This document shows, piece by piece, positions 35,054 through 43,059 of a DNA stretch of 64,000 nucleotides. Position numbers and translations under genes: made by a program. Source of the stretch: Pararhizobium qamdonense (GTDB lineage: Bacteria; Pseudomonadota; Alphaproteobacteria; Rhizobiales; Rhizobiaceae); the NCBI RefSeq assembly GCF_029277445.1, contig NZ_CP119566.1:1209001-1273000 (forward strand), written 5' to 3'. The first letter of the stretch is position 1, and each line of letters begins with the position of its first letter. A model generated the notes under the pieces. The model saw nothing but the letters and a program-made list of their open reading frames with translations. It was not told the DNA's origin and did no database searches.

Positions 35054-36334
35054 ATGTTGATCCGTCCTTTCCCATCGCTGCGCCGCATTCATCTCCTTTT
35101 CCTAGGGGCGGCGTTTCTGGCTGCGCCATCCGGCCTTCGTGCCGACGATGCGCTGCCGGGTGTCAGCGATGCTGCACCGGGCGTCAGCGATGCTGCACCG
35201 GGCGTCAGCGATGCTGCACCGGGCGTCAGCGATGCTGCACCGGGTGTCAACGGTGGCGCACCGGCTGTCGTCCAGGACGATGAGGGCGTGGTGGAGAAGC
35301 GCGGCCGCATCACGCCGTTCAACGGAGCGGCACTTCCGGAGGGCGAAATTCCGGCCTTCCAGTCTCCCGAAGCGGCAAAGAAGGCCGATGACGAGGCGAA
35401 AAAGGCCGATGCCAACAAGCTGGAGCCCTCGACCGGCGTCAATGTTCTGGAGCGGATGGGTGCCGAACTGCCGGCCTTGCCGCAGGAAAAGCCGTTTGCA
35501 GGCAAGGCTGACGATGCCTATGGGGCGTTTCAGCGCGGCTATTATCTGACGGCGATGGAACTGGCCTTGCCGCGTGCCCAGCTTGGGGATGCGGCAGCGC
35601 AGACGCTGGTTGCGGAAATCTTCTCGCAGGGGCTCGGGGTCGCCCGCAACAGAAAAGATGCGGCGTTCTGGTATGGCCAGGCCGCCAATTCCGGTGATCC
35701 TGCGGCGATGTTCAAATATGCGCTTCTCCTGATGGAAGGCCGCGATGTCGCGCGCGACAAGAAAAGGTCGGAAGAGCTGATGAAGAAGGCTGCCGATCTC
35801 GGCAATTCTTCGGCGCAGTTCAATTACGGCCAATTGCTGGTCGCCGACATGCCGGGCGAAAAGGGCCTGAAGGCTGCACTTCCCTATTATGAGAAGTCGG
35901 CAGAGCAGGGGATTGCGGATGCGCAATATGCCCTGTCGCAGATCTATCTGAATGTCGATGGCATTGATGACAGCAAGCGGGCGAAGGCGCGCGACTGGCT
36001 GCTGAGAGCCGCAACAGCAGGTTATGATACTGCCCAACTCGATCTTGCCATCTGGATGGTCGATGGCATTGGCGGCGAGCGCAATCTGGAAGAAGGCTTC
36101 AAGTGGATGTCACGGGCTGCCGCCGGCGGCAATGTCGTGGCGCAGAACAAGCTGTCGCATCTCTATATCAATGCGATCGGCACGCGGCCCGATCCGATCG
36201 AGGCTGCGAAATGGTATATCCTGTCGCGCCGGGCCGGGCTGAAGGACCCGTCGCTTGAGGATTTCTATCTGGGTATTACGGATGAAGAGCAGAAAGCGGC
36301 GATCAGCGCTGCCAACAAATACCGCTCTTCGTAA
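35054..36334 (+). CDS. exported Sel1-repeat protein with N-terminal 7-residue tandem repeats
   Basis: A 426-residue protein with a signal peptide (LLFLGAAFLAAPSGLRA), then about six heptapeptide repeats (GVSDAAP) encoded by 21-bp DNA repeats, a charged linker rich in KKADDE, and five or so Sel1/SLR units (AQTLVAEIFSQGLGVARNRKDAAFWYGQAA, MFKYALLLMEGRD.., AQYALSQIYLN..). Sel1 proteins act as scaffolds, in rhizobia often for exopolysaccharide or envelope regulation. The role here is open. Confidence 0.85.
   Translation: MLIRPFPSLRRIHLLFLGAAFLAAPSGLRADDALPGVSDAAPGVSDAAPGVSDAAPGVSDAAPGVNGGAPAVVQDDEGVVEKRGRITPFNGAALPEGEIPAFQSPEAAKKADDEAKKADANKLEPSTGVNVLERMGAELPALPQEKPFAGKADDAYGAFQRGYYLTAMELALPRAQLGDAAAQTLVAEIFSQGLGVARNRKDAAFWYGQAANSGDPAAMFKYALLLMEGRDVARDKKRSEELMKKAADLGNSSAQFNYGQLLVADMPGEKGLKAALPYYEKSAEQGIADAQYALSQIYLNVDGIDDSKRAKARDWLLRAATAGYDTAQLDLAIWMVDGIGGERNLEEGFKWMSRAAAGGNVVAQNKLSHLYINAIGTRPDPIEAAKWYILSRRAGLKDPSLEDFYLGITDEEQKAAISAANKYRSS
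35147..35272 (+). repeat. 21-bp tandem repeat, six units, in the Sel1 protein gene
   Basis: Consecutive units of the type GATGCTGCACCGGGCGTCAGC. Units at 35168, 35189 and 35210 are identical, and flanking units differ by a few bases. Each encodes D-A-A-P-G-V-S. Confidence 0.93.
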
Positions 36335-36440
36335 GCAGAGTTTCTGCGGCAAGACTTGAACTTTCGGGGGTTTTGTGGTCTTGAAGCGCCGGATTGGCTG
36401 GCCGTAGGGGCGGCTCTCGGTTCTTTAGGGAATGCTCCCC

Positions 36441-37004
36441 ATGAAAATCAACGGCAACGAAATTCGCCCCGGCAGCGTGGTCGAGCACAATGGCGGTCTA
36501 TGGGCTGCCGTGAAGTGCAATACCGTCAAGCCCGGCAAGGGTGGGGCTTTCAATCAGGTTGAACTGAAGAACCTGATCGATGGCACCAAGCTCAACGAGC
36601 GTTTTCGCTCGTCGGAAACCGTTGAACGGGTCAGCCTGGAACTGAAAGACTTCCAGTTTCTCTATGAACAGGGCGATGCGCTGGTATTCATGGACAATGA
36701 GAGCTATGAACAGCTGGAATTGCAGAAGGATTTCGTCGGCGATCGCGCCACCTTCCTGCAGGACGGCATGATGGTGACGGTCAAGCTCTACGACGAGAAG
36801 CCGATCGGCATCTCGCTGCCGGACCAGGTGGTTCTGACGATCGCGGAAGCGGATCCGGTGGTGAAGGGGCAGACGGCTGCGTCCTCCTACAAGCCGGCGA
36901 TCATGGAAAATGGCGTTCGCGTCATGGTTCCGCCGTTCGTCGAGACTGGAGAGCGCATTCTGGTCGATACCAATGAAATTACCTATCTCCGCCGCGCGGA
37001 CTGA
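36441..37004 (+). CDS. efp: elongation factor P
   Basis: Relieves ribosome stalling at polyproline motifs. The 187-residue protein has the KOW-like N-domain with the tip Lys in VKPGKGGAF (the residue that can be beta-lysylated) and the C-terminal [30 protein letters not shown] 36441 gives the standard [11 protein letters not shown] start and is preferred to ATG 36432. A terminator-like hairpin separates it from suhB. Confidence 0.95.
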   Translation: MKINGNEIRPGSVVEHNGGLWAAVKCNTVKPGKGGAFNQVELKNLIDGTKLNERFRSSETVERVSLELKDFQFLYEQGDALVFMDNESYEQLELQKDFVGDRATFLQDGMMVTVKLYDEKPIGISLPDQVVLTIAEADPVVKGQTAASSYKPAIMENGVRVMVPPFVETGERILVDTNEITYLRRAD

Positions 37005-37029
37005 TCCGCAGCGGCATATCTGAATTTCT

Positions 37030-37060
37030 CCGGCCGTTCCTGCGGCCGGTTTTCTGTTTC
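37030..37060 (+). terminator. Rho-independent terminator between efp and suhB
   Basis: CCGGCCG (37030-37036) pairs with CGGCCGG (37043-37049), followed by TTTTCTGTTTC. suhB starts 15 bases further on, so its transcription depends on readthrough or its own promoter. Confidence 0.7.
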
Positions 37061-37074
37061 GAAGGAAAGCCAAA

Positions 37075-37875
37075 ATGGCACGCTCAGCTCTTCTCAATGT
37101 CATGGTTCAGGCCGCATTCAAGGCCGGCAAGTCCCTGGCGCGCGATTTCGGCGAAGTGCAGAACCTGCAGGTTTCGCTGAAGGGACCGGGCGACTATGTT
37201 TCGCAGGCCGACCGCAAGGCGGAAAAGGTGCTGCGCGAGGAGCTTTTGAAGGCCCGCCCGACCTATGGCTTCCTCGGCGAGGAAAGTGAAGAGATCGCCG
37301 GCACCGATGGTGCGCATCGCTGGATCGTCGATCCCCTCGATGGCACGACCAATTTCCTGCACGGCATTCCGCATTTTGCCATTTCGGTGGCGCTTGAGCG
37401 TCAGGGCGAAGTCGTTGCTGCCGTCATTCTCAATCCGGCGACCGATGAGCTCTATACGGCCGAGCGTGGCGGTGGAGCCTTCCTCAACGACCGCCGTCTG
37501 CGCGTCGCTGCCCGCAAGAATCTGTCCGATGCCGTCATTGGCACCGGAACACCGCATTTGGGCGTTGCCAATCATGGCACCTATCTGGTCGAACTGCGCC
37601 ATGTGATGGGCGAAGTCGCCGGTGTCCGCCGTATGGGCGCGGCGTCGCTTGATCTCGCCTATGTCGCTGCCGGCCGGTTTGATGGTTTCTGGGAACGCGG
37701 CCTGATGCCGTGGGATCTGGCAGCCGGTATTCTTCTCATTCGCGAAGCCGGCGGCTGGGTTGCCGATATTGACGGCGGCAACAAGCCGATGGACGATGGT
37801 TCGATTGTTGCGGGCAACGAATATATCCGCAAGGCGCTGCATGATGTGCTGCATCGCCCCATTCCGGGCAAGTAA
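37075..37875 (+). CDS. suhB: inositol monophosphatase family protein
   Basis: Mg-dependent phosphatase acting on inositol 1-phosphate and related sugar phosphates. In some bacteria it also helps rRNA transcription. The 266-residue protein shows FLGEESEE, the metal motif WIVDPLDGTTNFLHG, and the C-terminal MPWDLAAGILLIREAGG. AAGGAAAG precedes the ATG. Confidence 0.93.
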   Translation: MARSALLNVMVQAAFKAGKSLARDFGEVQNLQVSLKGPGDYVSQADRKAEKVLREELLKARPTYGFLGEESEEIAGTDGAHRWIVDPLDGTTNFLHGIPHFAISVALERQGEVVAAVILNPATDELYTAERGGGAFLNDRRLRVAARKNLSDAVIGTGTPHLGVANHGTYLVELRHVMGEVAGVRRMGAASLDLAYVAAGRFDGFWERGLMPWDLAAGILLIREAGGWVADIDGGNKPMDDGSIVAGNEYIRKALHDVLHRPIPGK

Positions 37876-38033
37876 GCCCACGGCGGTCTGAACGGGCGGC
37901 TGTTTCATCCTGTTGAAGTTGCCCGTTGTTTCCCCTTCAATTTGGCGCAAAGTTCCTCTAGTCTCCGCCCAGCGTCGCCCTACCTGTTTGGCAGGCACGG
38001 CCGCAGCACTGGCAAACCGGAGAGTAGAACCCC

Positions 38034-39134
38034 ATGGCGAAATTGGAACTGTCGGGATGGGATGCCGGCGGAGGTTTGAACGAGGGGTATAATCCCAACA
38101 AGCTGTCGAGCCCGATGGTCTTTTTCTGGACCATGGTGATTTTCCTGATTATCGTCGGCTTCGTGGCTGCCATCCTGTTTCGCCAGGCACAGGCGGCATT
38201 TCTGAGCAATCCGGGCCTGAACGGGCTGATTTTCGGCGTTCTGCTGATTGGCGTCCTCCTGGTTTTCAACCATGTGTTCAGCCTGCGGCCGGAAGTCCGC
38301 TGGTTCAATTCCTTCCGCGCTGCCGGCAGCGCCGAGAAGGTCGGGCGCGATCCGGTGCTGCTGGCGCCGATGCGGGCGCTGATCGGCCAGCGTCATTCCA
38401 TGTCGATCTCGACGACGGCGCTGCGGTCCATTCTTGATTCGATTGCCACCCGTCTCGACGAATCACGCGACACCTCGCGATACCTGATCGGCCTTCTGGT
38501 CTTCCTCGGTCTGCTTGGCACGTTCTGGGGCCTTCTTGGCACGATCGGCTCGATCAATACCGTCATCCAGTCGCTGGATGCCGGAACGGGAAGCACCGAG
38601 GATGTCCTTGCCGCTTTGAAGACCGGCCTGTCCGCACCTCTAACGGGCATGGGTACGGCGTTTTCCACATCACTGTTCGGTCTCTCGGGTTCGCTGATCC
38701 TCGGTTTCCTCGACCTTCAGGCCGGACGCGCGCAGAACCGTTTCTACACCGAGCTTGAAAACTGGCTGTCATCGGTGACCGATGTCAGTTCCGACCAGAT
38801 TGCGGTCACCGGCAAGCCTGGAGCGGCCGCGCCCGAGGAATTGCGTCAGCTAACGGAACAGCTGGCCCGGCTCAACCAGGACGGCGGCATGAACCAGCGC
38901 ACGACGGCTGCGATGGCAAGCCTTGCAGAAGGCATTCAGGGCCTGGTGAAAAACATGCGCGGCGAGCAGCAGATGCTGCGCGACTGGATCGAGGCCCAAC
39001 AGGAAGAGGCAAAGTCGATGCGCAAGACGCTCGACAAGCTTTCGGCACGGATCGGCCAGGACAAGGCCCCGACACATCCGGACAAAACGCCGGCACGGCT
39101 TGCCCGCGTCGAAGACACCGGAGGGAATGACTGA
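38034..39134 (+). CDS. MotA/TolQ/ExbB-like proton-channel subunit (non-flagellar)
   Basis: A 366-residue protein with two N-terminal membrane helices, a cytoplasmic segment, then the family core helices (YLIGLLVFLGLLGTFWGLLGTIGSI and PLTGMGTAFSTSLFGLSGSLILGF). A C-terminal ~110-residue cytoplasmic tail with helical LRQLTEQLARL and coiled-coil-like stretches follows. It is paired by a one-base overlap with a MotB/OmpA-like gene, so both likely form an ion-driven complex in the cell envelope. No flagellar, ton or tol genes are near. Function unknown. Confidence 0.82.
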   Translation: MAKLELSGWDAGGGLNEGYNPNKLSSPMVFFWTMVIFLIIVGFVAAILFRQAQAAFLSNPGLNGLIFGVLLIGVLLVFNHVFSLRPEVRWFNSFRAAGSAEKVGRDPVLLAPMRALIGQRHSMSISTTALRSILDSIATRLDESRDTSRYLIGLLVFLGLLGTFWGLLGTIGSINTVIQSLDAGTGSTEDVLAALKTGLSAPLTGMGTAFSTSLFGLSGSLILGFLDLQAGRAQNRFYTELENWLSSVTDVSSDQIAVTGKPGAAAPEELRQLTEQLARLNQDGGMNQRTTAAMASLAEGIQGLVKNMRGEQQMLRDWIEAQQEEAKSMRKTLDKLSARIGQDKAPTHPDKTPARLARVEDTGGND

Positions 39135-40165
39135 TGGCACTGGCGCGCAAGGGCCGCAGCCAGAGGACGGTCGATTACTGGCCGGGCTTTGTCGATGCCC
39201 TGTCGACATTGCTGCTCTCGATCATGTTCCTGCTCTGCGTCTTCGTGCTCGGGCAGTTTCTGCTCAGCCGCGAAATCAGCGGCAAGGATGATGTGCTCAA
39301 CCGGCTGAACAGCCAGATCAACGAACTGACCCAGCTTCTGGCTCTCGAAACAGGCGGAAAGCAGGATCTTGAGGATTCGCTGGCCAATATGCAGGCTTCG
39401 CTTGCGACCTCCGAAGGCGAGCGCTCGCGGCTGCAGGCGCTGCTGGAGCAGGGGGCGGGTAGCTCCGATAGCGCCAACCAGCAGATCGGCGACCTCACGG
39501 GCAAGCTTGATGCGGAAAGGCAGGTCAGCACGCGGGCCATGAGCCAGATCGATCTGCTCAACCAGCAGATCGCCGCATTGCGCAGCCAGATCGCCGCCAT
39601 CGAGGGCGCGCTTCAGGCGTCCGAGGCCAAGGACAACGCATCGCAGACGAAAATTGCCGATCTCGGCCGCCGCCTGAACGTGGCCCTGGCGCAGCGCGTG
39701 CAGGAACTCAACCGCTATCGCTCCGACTTTTTCGGCCGCCTGCGCGAAATCCTCTCCGACCGCGAGAATATCCGCATTGTCGGCGACCGTTTCGTGTTCC
39801 AGTCGGAAGTGCTGTTTCCGTCCGGCGGCAATGAGCTGAACCCGGCGGGGCAGGAGGAGATGGACAAGCTCGCTTCGGCGGTGCTTGATCTGGCCAAGGA
39901 AATTCCCTCCGAGATCAACTGGGTGCTGCGCGTCGATGGCCATACCGACAATGTGCCGCTCTCGGGCACGGGCCGCTATGTCGATAACTGGGAGCTTTCG
40001 TCGGCCCGCGCCACGTCGGTGGTGAAATTCCTGATTTCCAGGGGCGTTCCGGCCAACCGTCTGGTGGCCGCCGGCTTTGGCGAGTTCCAGCCGATTGCCG
40101 AGGGCGATACGCCGGAGGCGCGCTCGCAGAACCGCCGCATCGAGCTGAAGCTCACCGAGAAATAA
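39134..40165 (+). CDS. OmpA/MotB-domain protein, partner of the MotA-like subunit
   Basis: A 343-residue protein with one N-terminal membrane helix containing an Asp at its start (FVDALSTLLLSIMFLLCVF), the place where MotB/ExbD carry their proton-binding Asp. Next is a long periplasmic coiled coil (~60-190), then a C-terminal OmpA-like peptidoglycan-binding domain (FQSEVLFPSGGNELNPAG, LRVDGHTDNVP, LSSARATSVVKFLISRGV, NRRIELKL). It is translationally coupled to the MotA-like gene. Confidence 0.85.
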   Translation: MALARKGRSQRTVDYWPGFVDALSTLLLSIMFLLCVFVLGQFLLSREISGKDDVLNRLNSQINELTQLLALETGGKQDLEDSLANMQASLATSEGERSRLQALLEQGAGSSDSANQQIGDLTGKLDAERQVSTRAMSQIDLLNQQIAALRSQIAAIEGALQASEAKDNASQTKIADLGRRLNVALAQRVQELNRYRSDFFGRLREILSDRENIRIVGDRFVFQSEVLFPSGGNELNPAGQEEMDKLASAVLDLAKEIPSEINWVLRVDGHTDNVPLSGTGRYVDNWELSSARATSVVKFLISRGVPANRLVAAGFGEFQPIAEGDTPEARSQNRRIELKLTEK

Positions 40166-40263
40166 CGGGCGCCGCCGCCCTTGCGATTTTCCAGTCCTGC
40201 CGCCGTTGCTCTGACGTTTACGTGTGCGTAATATCTGCGCAGGTGGAATTGCGGAGGATGCCG

Positions 40264-41907
40264 ATGGATTGTGATGTTCTGGTGATCGGCGCGGGGCTTG
40301 CGGGTCTGGTAACAGCCGTCGAAGCGGCCGATCGCGGCCTGCGGGTGATCGTGCTTGACCAGGAAGGCGAGCAAAATCTTGGGGGCCAAGCCTTCTGGTC
40401 GCTTGGCGGTCTTCTGTTTATCGACAGCCCAGAACAACGGCGCATGCGCATCCGCGACACGCTTGATCTCGCCCGCCAGGACTGGATGGGTTCTGCGCAG
40501 TTCGATCGCCCCGAGGATTTCTGGCCGCGCCGCTGGGCGGAAGCCTATCTCGATTTTGCCGCGGGCGAAAAACGCGCCTGGCTGCACAGCCAGGGCATGC
40601 GCTGGTTTCCGGTGGTTGGCTGGGCGGAACGTGGCGGCGGCCTGGCCGACGGTCACGGAAATTCCGTGCCGCGCTTTCATGTGACATGGGGGACAGGGCC
40701 GGGTGTGCTGGCGCCGTTTATCGCCCGGGCGCGGGCGCTCGAGGCAAGGGGCCGCATCCGCTTCCGGTTCCGCCATCAGGTCGATGAATTGATCATGACC
40801 AATGGCGCAGTAACCGGCGCGCGCGGCTCGGTTCTTAAAAATGACGGCGTGCCGCGCGGTCAGCGCAGTTCGCGCGAGGTGGTCGATGAGTTCTGGTTTG
40901 AGGCCGGCGCGGTCGTCGTTTCCTCCGGCGGTATCGGCGGCAATCACGATATGGTGCGCCGCCAATGGCCGGCCGATCGTCTGGGACCACCGCCGAAGTT
41001 CATGGTCAGCGGCGTGCCTGATTATGTCGATGGGCGCATGATCGAGATCGCAGAGTATGCGCGCGGCTCGGTGATCAACAAGGACCGCATGTGGCATTAT
41101 ACCGAAGGGTTGAGGAATTTCGATCCGGTCTGGACCAACCATGGTATCCGCATCCTGCCGGGGCCATCCTCGTTCTGGTGCGATGCCGACGGCAACCGCT
41201 TTGCGGCACCGGCCATGCCGGGCTTCGATACGCTTGGCACGTTGAAGGCAATCCGCAAAAGCGGGGCAGACTATAGCTGGTTCATCCTCACCAAGGCGAT
41301 CATCAAGAAGGAATTCGCGCTGTCCGGCTCCGAACAGAACCCGGACCTGACCAACAAGGATATTCCGCTGCTGCTGAAGCGGCTGGGCAAAAATCCGCCC
41401 GGTCCGGTGCAGGCGTTCATGGACAAGGGCGAGGATTTCATCGTGCGCGACCGGCTGGAGGATCTGGTCGAGGCGATGAATGCCTTGAGCGGTGAGGGAC
41501 GCCTGTCGCTGGACCACCTGCGCGGGCAGATCGAGGCGCGCGACCGGGAGATCGGCAATGCCTTTTCCAAGGACGCGCAGGTGACCGCCATCCGCGGTGC
41601 GCGCCATTATCTTGGCGACCGGCTGATGCGGACGGCCAAGCCGCACCGGCTGCTCGATCCGAAGGCCGGGCCGCTGATTGCGGTCAGGCTGAATATTCTG
41701 ACGCGCAAGACGCTGGGCGGACTGCAGACCGATTTGAACGGCCGGGTGCTGGAATTGTCGGGAGCGCCGGTGTCGGGGCTTTATGCGGCCGGCGAAGTCG
41801 CCGGTTTCGGCGGTGGCGGCATGCATGGTTACAACGCGCTGGAAGGTACGTTTCTGGGGGGATGCCTGTTTTCAGGACGGGTTGCCGGGCGCAGCGCCGG
41901 CGCGTGA
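40264..41907 (+). CDS. FAD-dependent dehydrogenase (fumarate reductase/KstD-like flavoprotein)
   Basis: A 547-residue flavoprotein with the N-terminal dinucleotide motif VLVIGAGLAGLVTAVEAADRG and C-terminal FAD contacts (GLYAAGEVAGFGGGGMHGYNALEGTFLGGCLFSGR). It resembles the FAD_binding_2 superfamily that includes 3-ketosteroid dehydrogenases and fumarate reductases. The substrate is unassigned. ATG 40264 is chosen because GGAGG lies six bases before it, whereas it abuts ATG 40258. It converges with a Bug-type binding protein gene. Confidence 0.83.
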   Translation: MDCDVLVIGAGLAGLVTAVEAADRGLRVIVLDQEGEQNLGGQAFWSLGGLLFIDSPEQRRMRIRDTLDLARQDWMGSAQFDRPEDFWPRRWAEAYLDFAAGEKRAWLHSQGMRWFPVVGWAERGGGLADGHGNSVPRFHVTWGTGPGVLAPFIARARALEARGRIRFRFRHQVDELIMTNGAVTGARGSVLKNDGVPRGQRSSREVVDEFWFEAGAVVVSSGGIGGNHDMVRRQWPADRLGPPPKFMVSGVPDYVDGRMIEIAEYARGSVINKDRMWHYTEGLRNFDPVWTNHGIRILPGPSSFWCDADGNRFAAPAMPGFDTLGTLKAIRKSGADYSWFILTKAIIKKEFALSGSEQNPDLTNKDIPLLLKRLGKNPPGPVQAFMDKGEDFIVRDRLEDLVEAMNALSGEGRLSLDHLRGQIEARDREIGNAFSKDAQVTAIRGARHYLGDRLMRTAKPHRLLDPKAGPLIAVRLNILTRKTLGGLQTDLNGRVLELSGAPVSGLYAAGEVAGFGGGGMHGYNALEGTFLGGCLFSGRVAGRSAGA

Positions 41908-41914
41908 ACAGAGA

Positions 41915-41943
41915 GAAAATGCTCCCCGGATTGACCGGGGAGC
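41915..41943 (-). terminator. Rho-independent terminator of the Bug-type gene
   Basis: GCTCCCCGG (41921-41929) pairs with CCGGGGAGC (41935-41943). On the minus strand ATTTTCTC follows. Confidence 0.72.
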
Positions 41944-41952
41944 TGTCGATGA

Positions 41953-42942
41953 TCAATCGAGCTGGACGTTGGCGTCCTTGACGATCGGGCCCCATTTGGC
42001 CAGTTCCGCCGTCACATGGGTGGCGAGTTCCTCCGGCGTCGAGGCGACGATGGTGGCGCTGAATTCCTTCATTCGCTCGGCAACAGCCGGGTCGGCGAGC
42101 GCCTTCTTGGCCGCAGCATTGAGGCGGTCAACAACCTCTTTCGGCGTGCCTGCCGGGGCAAAGAGCGCGTTCCAGGTATAGGTCTCATAGCCAGGAATGG
42201 TTTCCGCGATGGTCGGCACATCCGGGAAGGATGCCGCGCGCTCCTTGGTGGTCACGCCCAGCGCCCGCAAGGTTCCGGACTTGATATGGCCGGAGGATGA
42301 GGGAAGGTTGTCGAACATAATCGGCACCTGATTGCCGATGACATCGTTCAGCGCCGGGCCGGATCCCTTGTAGGGCACATGCTGCATGCTGACGCCGGCC
42401 AGCTTCTTGAAGAGTTCGCCGGAAAGATGCAGCGGCGTGCCGTTGCCGGAGGATGCGTAGGAATATTGATCCGGCGCCGCCTTCAGCAGGGCCACCAGTT
42501 CCGCAACATTCTTTGCCGGTAGTTCCGGGTTGACGACGAGCACGTTAGGGACCAGCACCAGCAGCGAAACCGGGGAGAAATCCTTTTCCGGATCATAGGG
42601 CTTGGTCTTCAGGATCAAAGGGTTGAGTGCGTGCGTCGCAACTGTCCCCATCAGGATGGTGTAGCCATCCGGATCTGCCCGTGCGACACGGTCGGCGCCG
42701 AGATTTCCACCGGCACCGGCGATGTTTTCCACGACGATCTGCTGGCCAAGATCGTCCGACATCTTCTGGCCGATGATACGGGAGACGACGTCGGTCGAGC
42801 CACCGGCCGCAAACGGCACCACGAGGGTGATCGTGCGGTCGGGGAATTCCTGCGCCTGGGCTGCCGTGCCCAGCGCAAGCGCCGATGCCGCCACCATCGC
42901 AAGAGCCAGTGCAGTGCGCCGTTTCAACAGTGATAATGCCAT
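41953..42942 (-). CDS. Bug/TctC-family periplasmic substrate-binding protein
   Basis: A 329-residue protein with a signal peptide (ALALAMVAASALALGTAAQA) and the Bug-family features FPDRTITLVVPFAAGGSTDVVSR, NIAGAGGNLGADRVARA and VPYKGSGPALND. Such proteins bind carboxylates or other small acids for tripartite tricarboxylate transporters. No TctA/TctB permease genes are adjacent, a common situation for this family. Confidence 0.88.
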   Translation of the reverse strand: MALSLLKRRTALALAMVAASALALGTAAQAQEFPDRTITLVVPFAAGGSTDVVSRIIGQKMSDDLGQQIVVENIAGAGGNLGADRVARADPDGYTILMGTVATHALNPLILKTKPYDPEKDFSPVSLLVLVPNVLVVNPELPAKNVAELVALLKAAPDQYSYASSGNGTPLHLSGELFKKLAGVSMQHVPYKGSGPALNDVIGNQVPIMFDNLPSSSGHIKSGTLRALGVTTKERAASFPDVPTIAETIPGYETYTWNALFAPAGTPKEVVDRLNAAAKKALADPAVAERMKEFSATIVASTPEELATHVTAELAKWGPIVKDANVQLD

Positions 42943-43059
42943 TCAAATCTCCTCCCAAGGGGCGTTGGTTGTCCAAACGGCTCACGCCGTTTCTGCCTCC
43001 AACCATAACGCGATGCACCAGAAGAGCAACCCTGAGTAAAAGATTAACCGTTAAGCGCG

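Noticed and set aside
35147..35272. CRISPR array
   Set aside because: The 21-bp units are contiguous, without spacers, and are translated as part of a protein; no cas genes.
38034..40165. Zorya-type defence system
   Set aside because: MotA- and OmpA-like genes are present, but there is no ZorC, ZorD or ZorE partner, and the MotA-like tail is short; neighbours are housekeeping genes.
39976..41826. 616-codon minus-strand frame opposite the flavoprotein
   Set aside because: Shadow of the FAD enzyme; no motif, no ribosome site.
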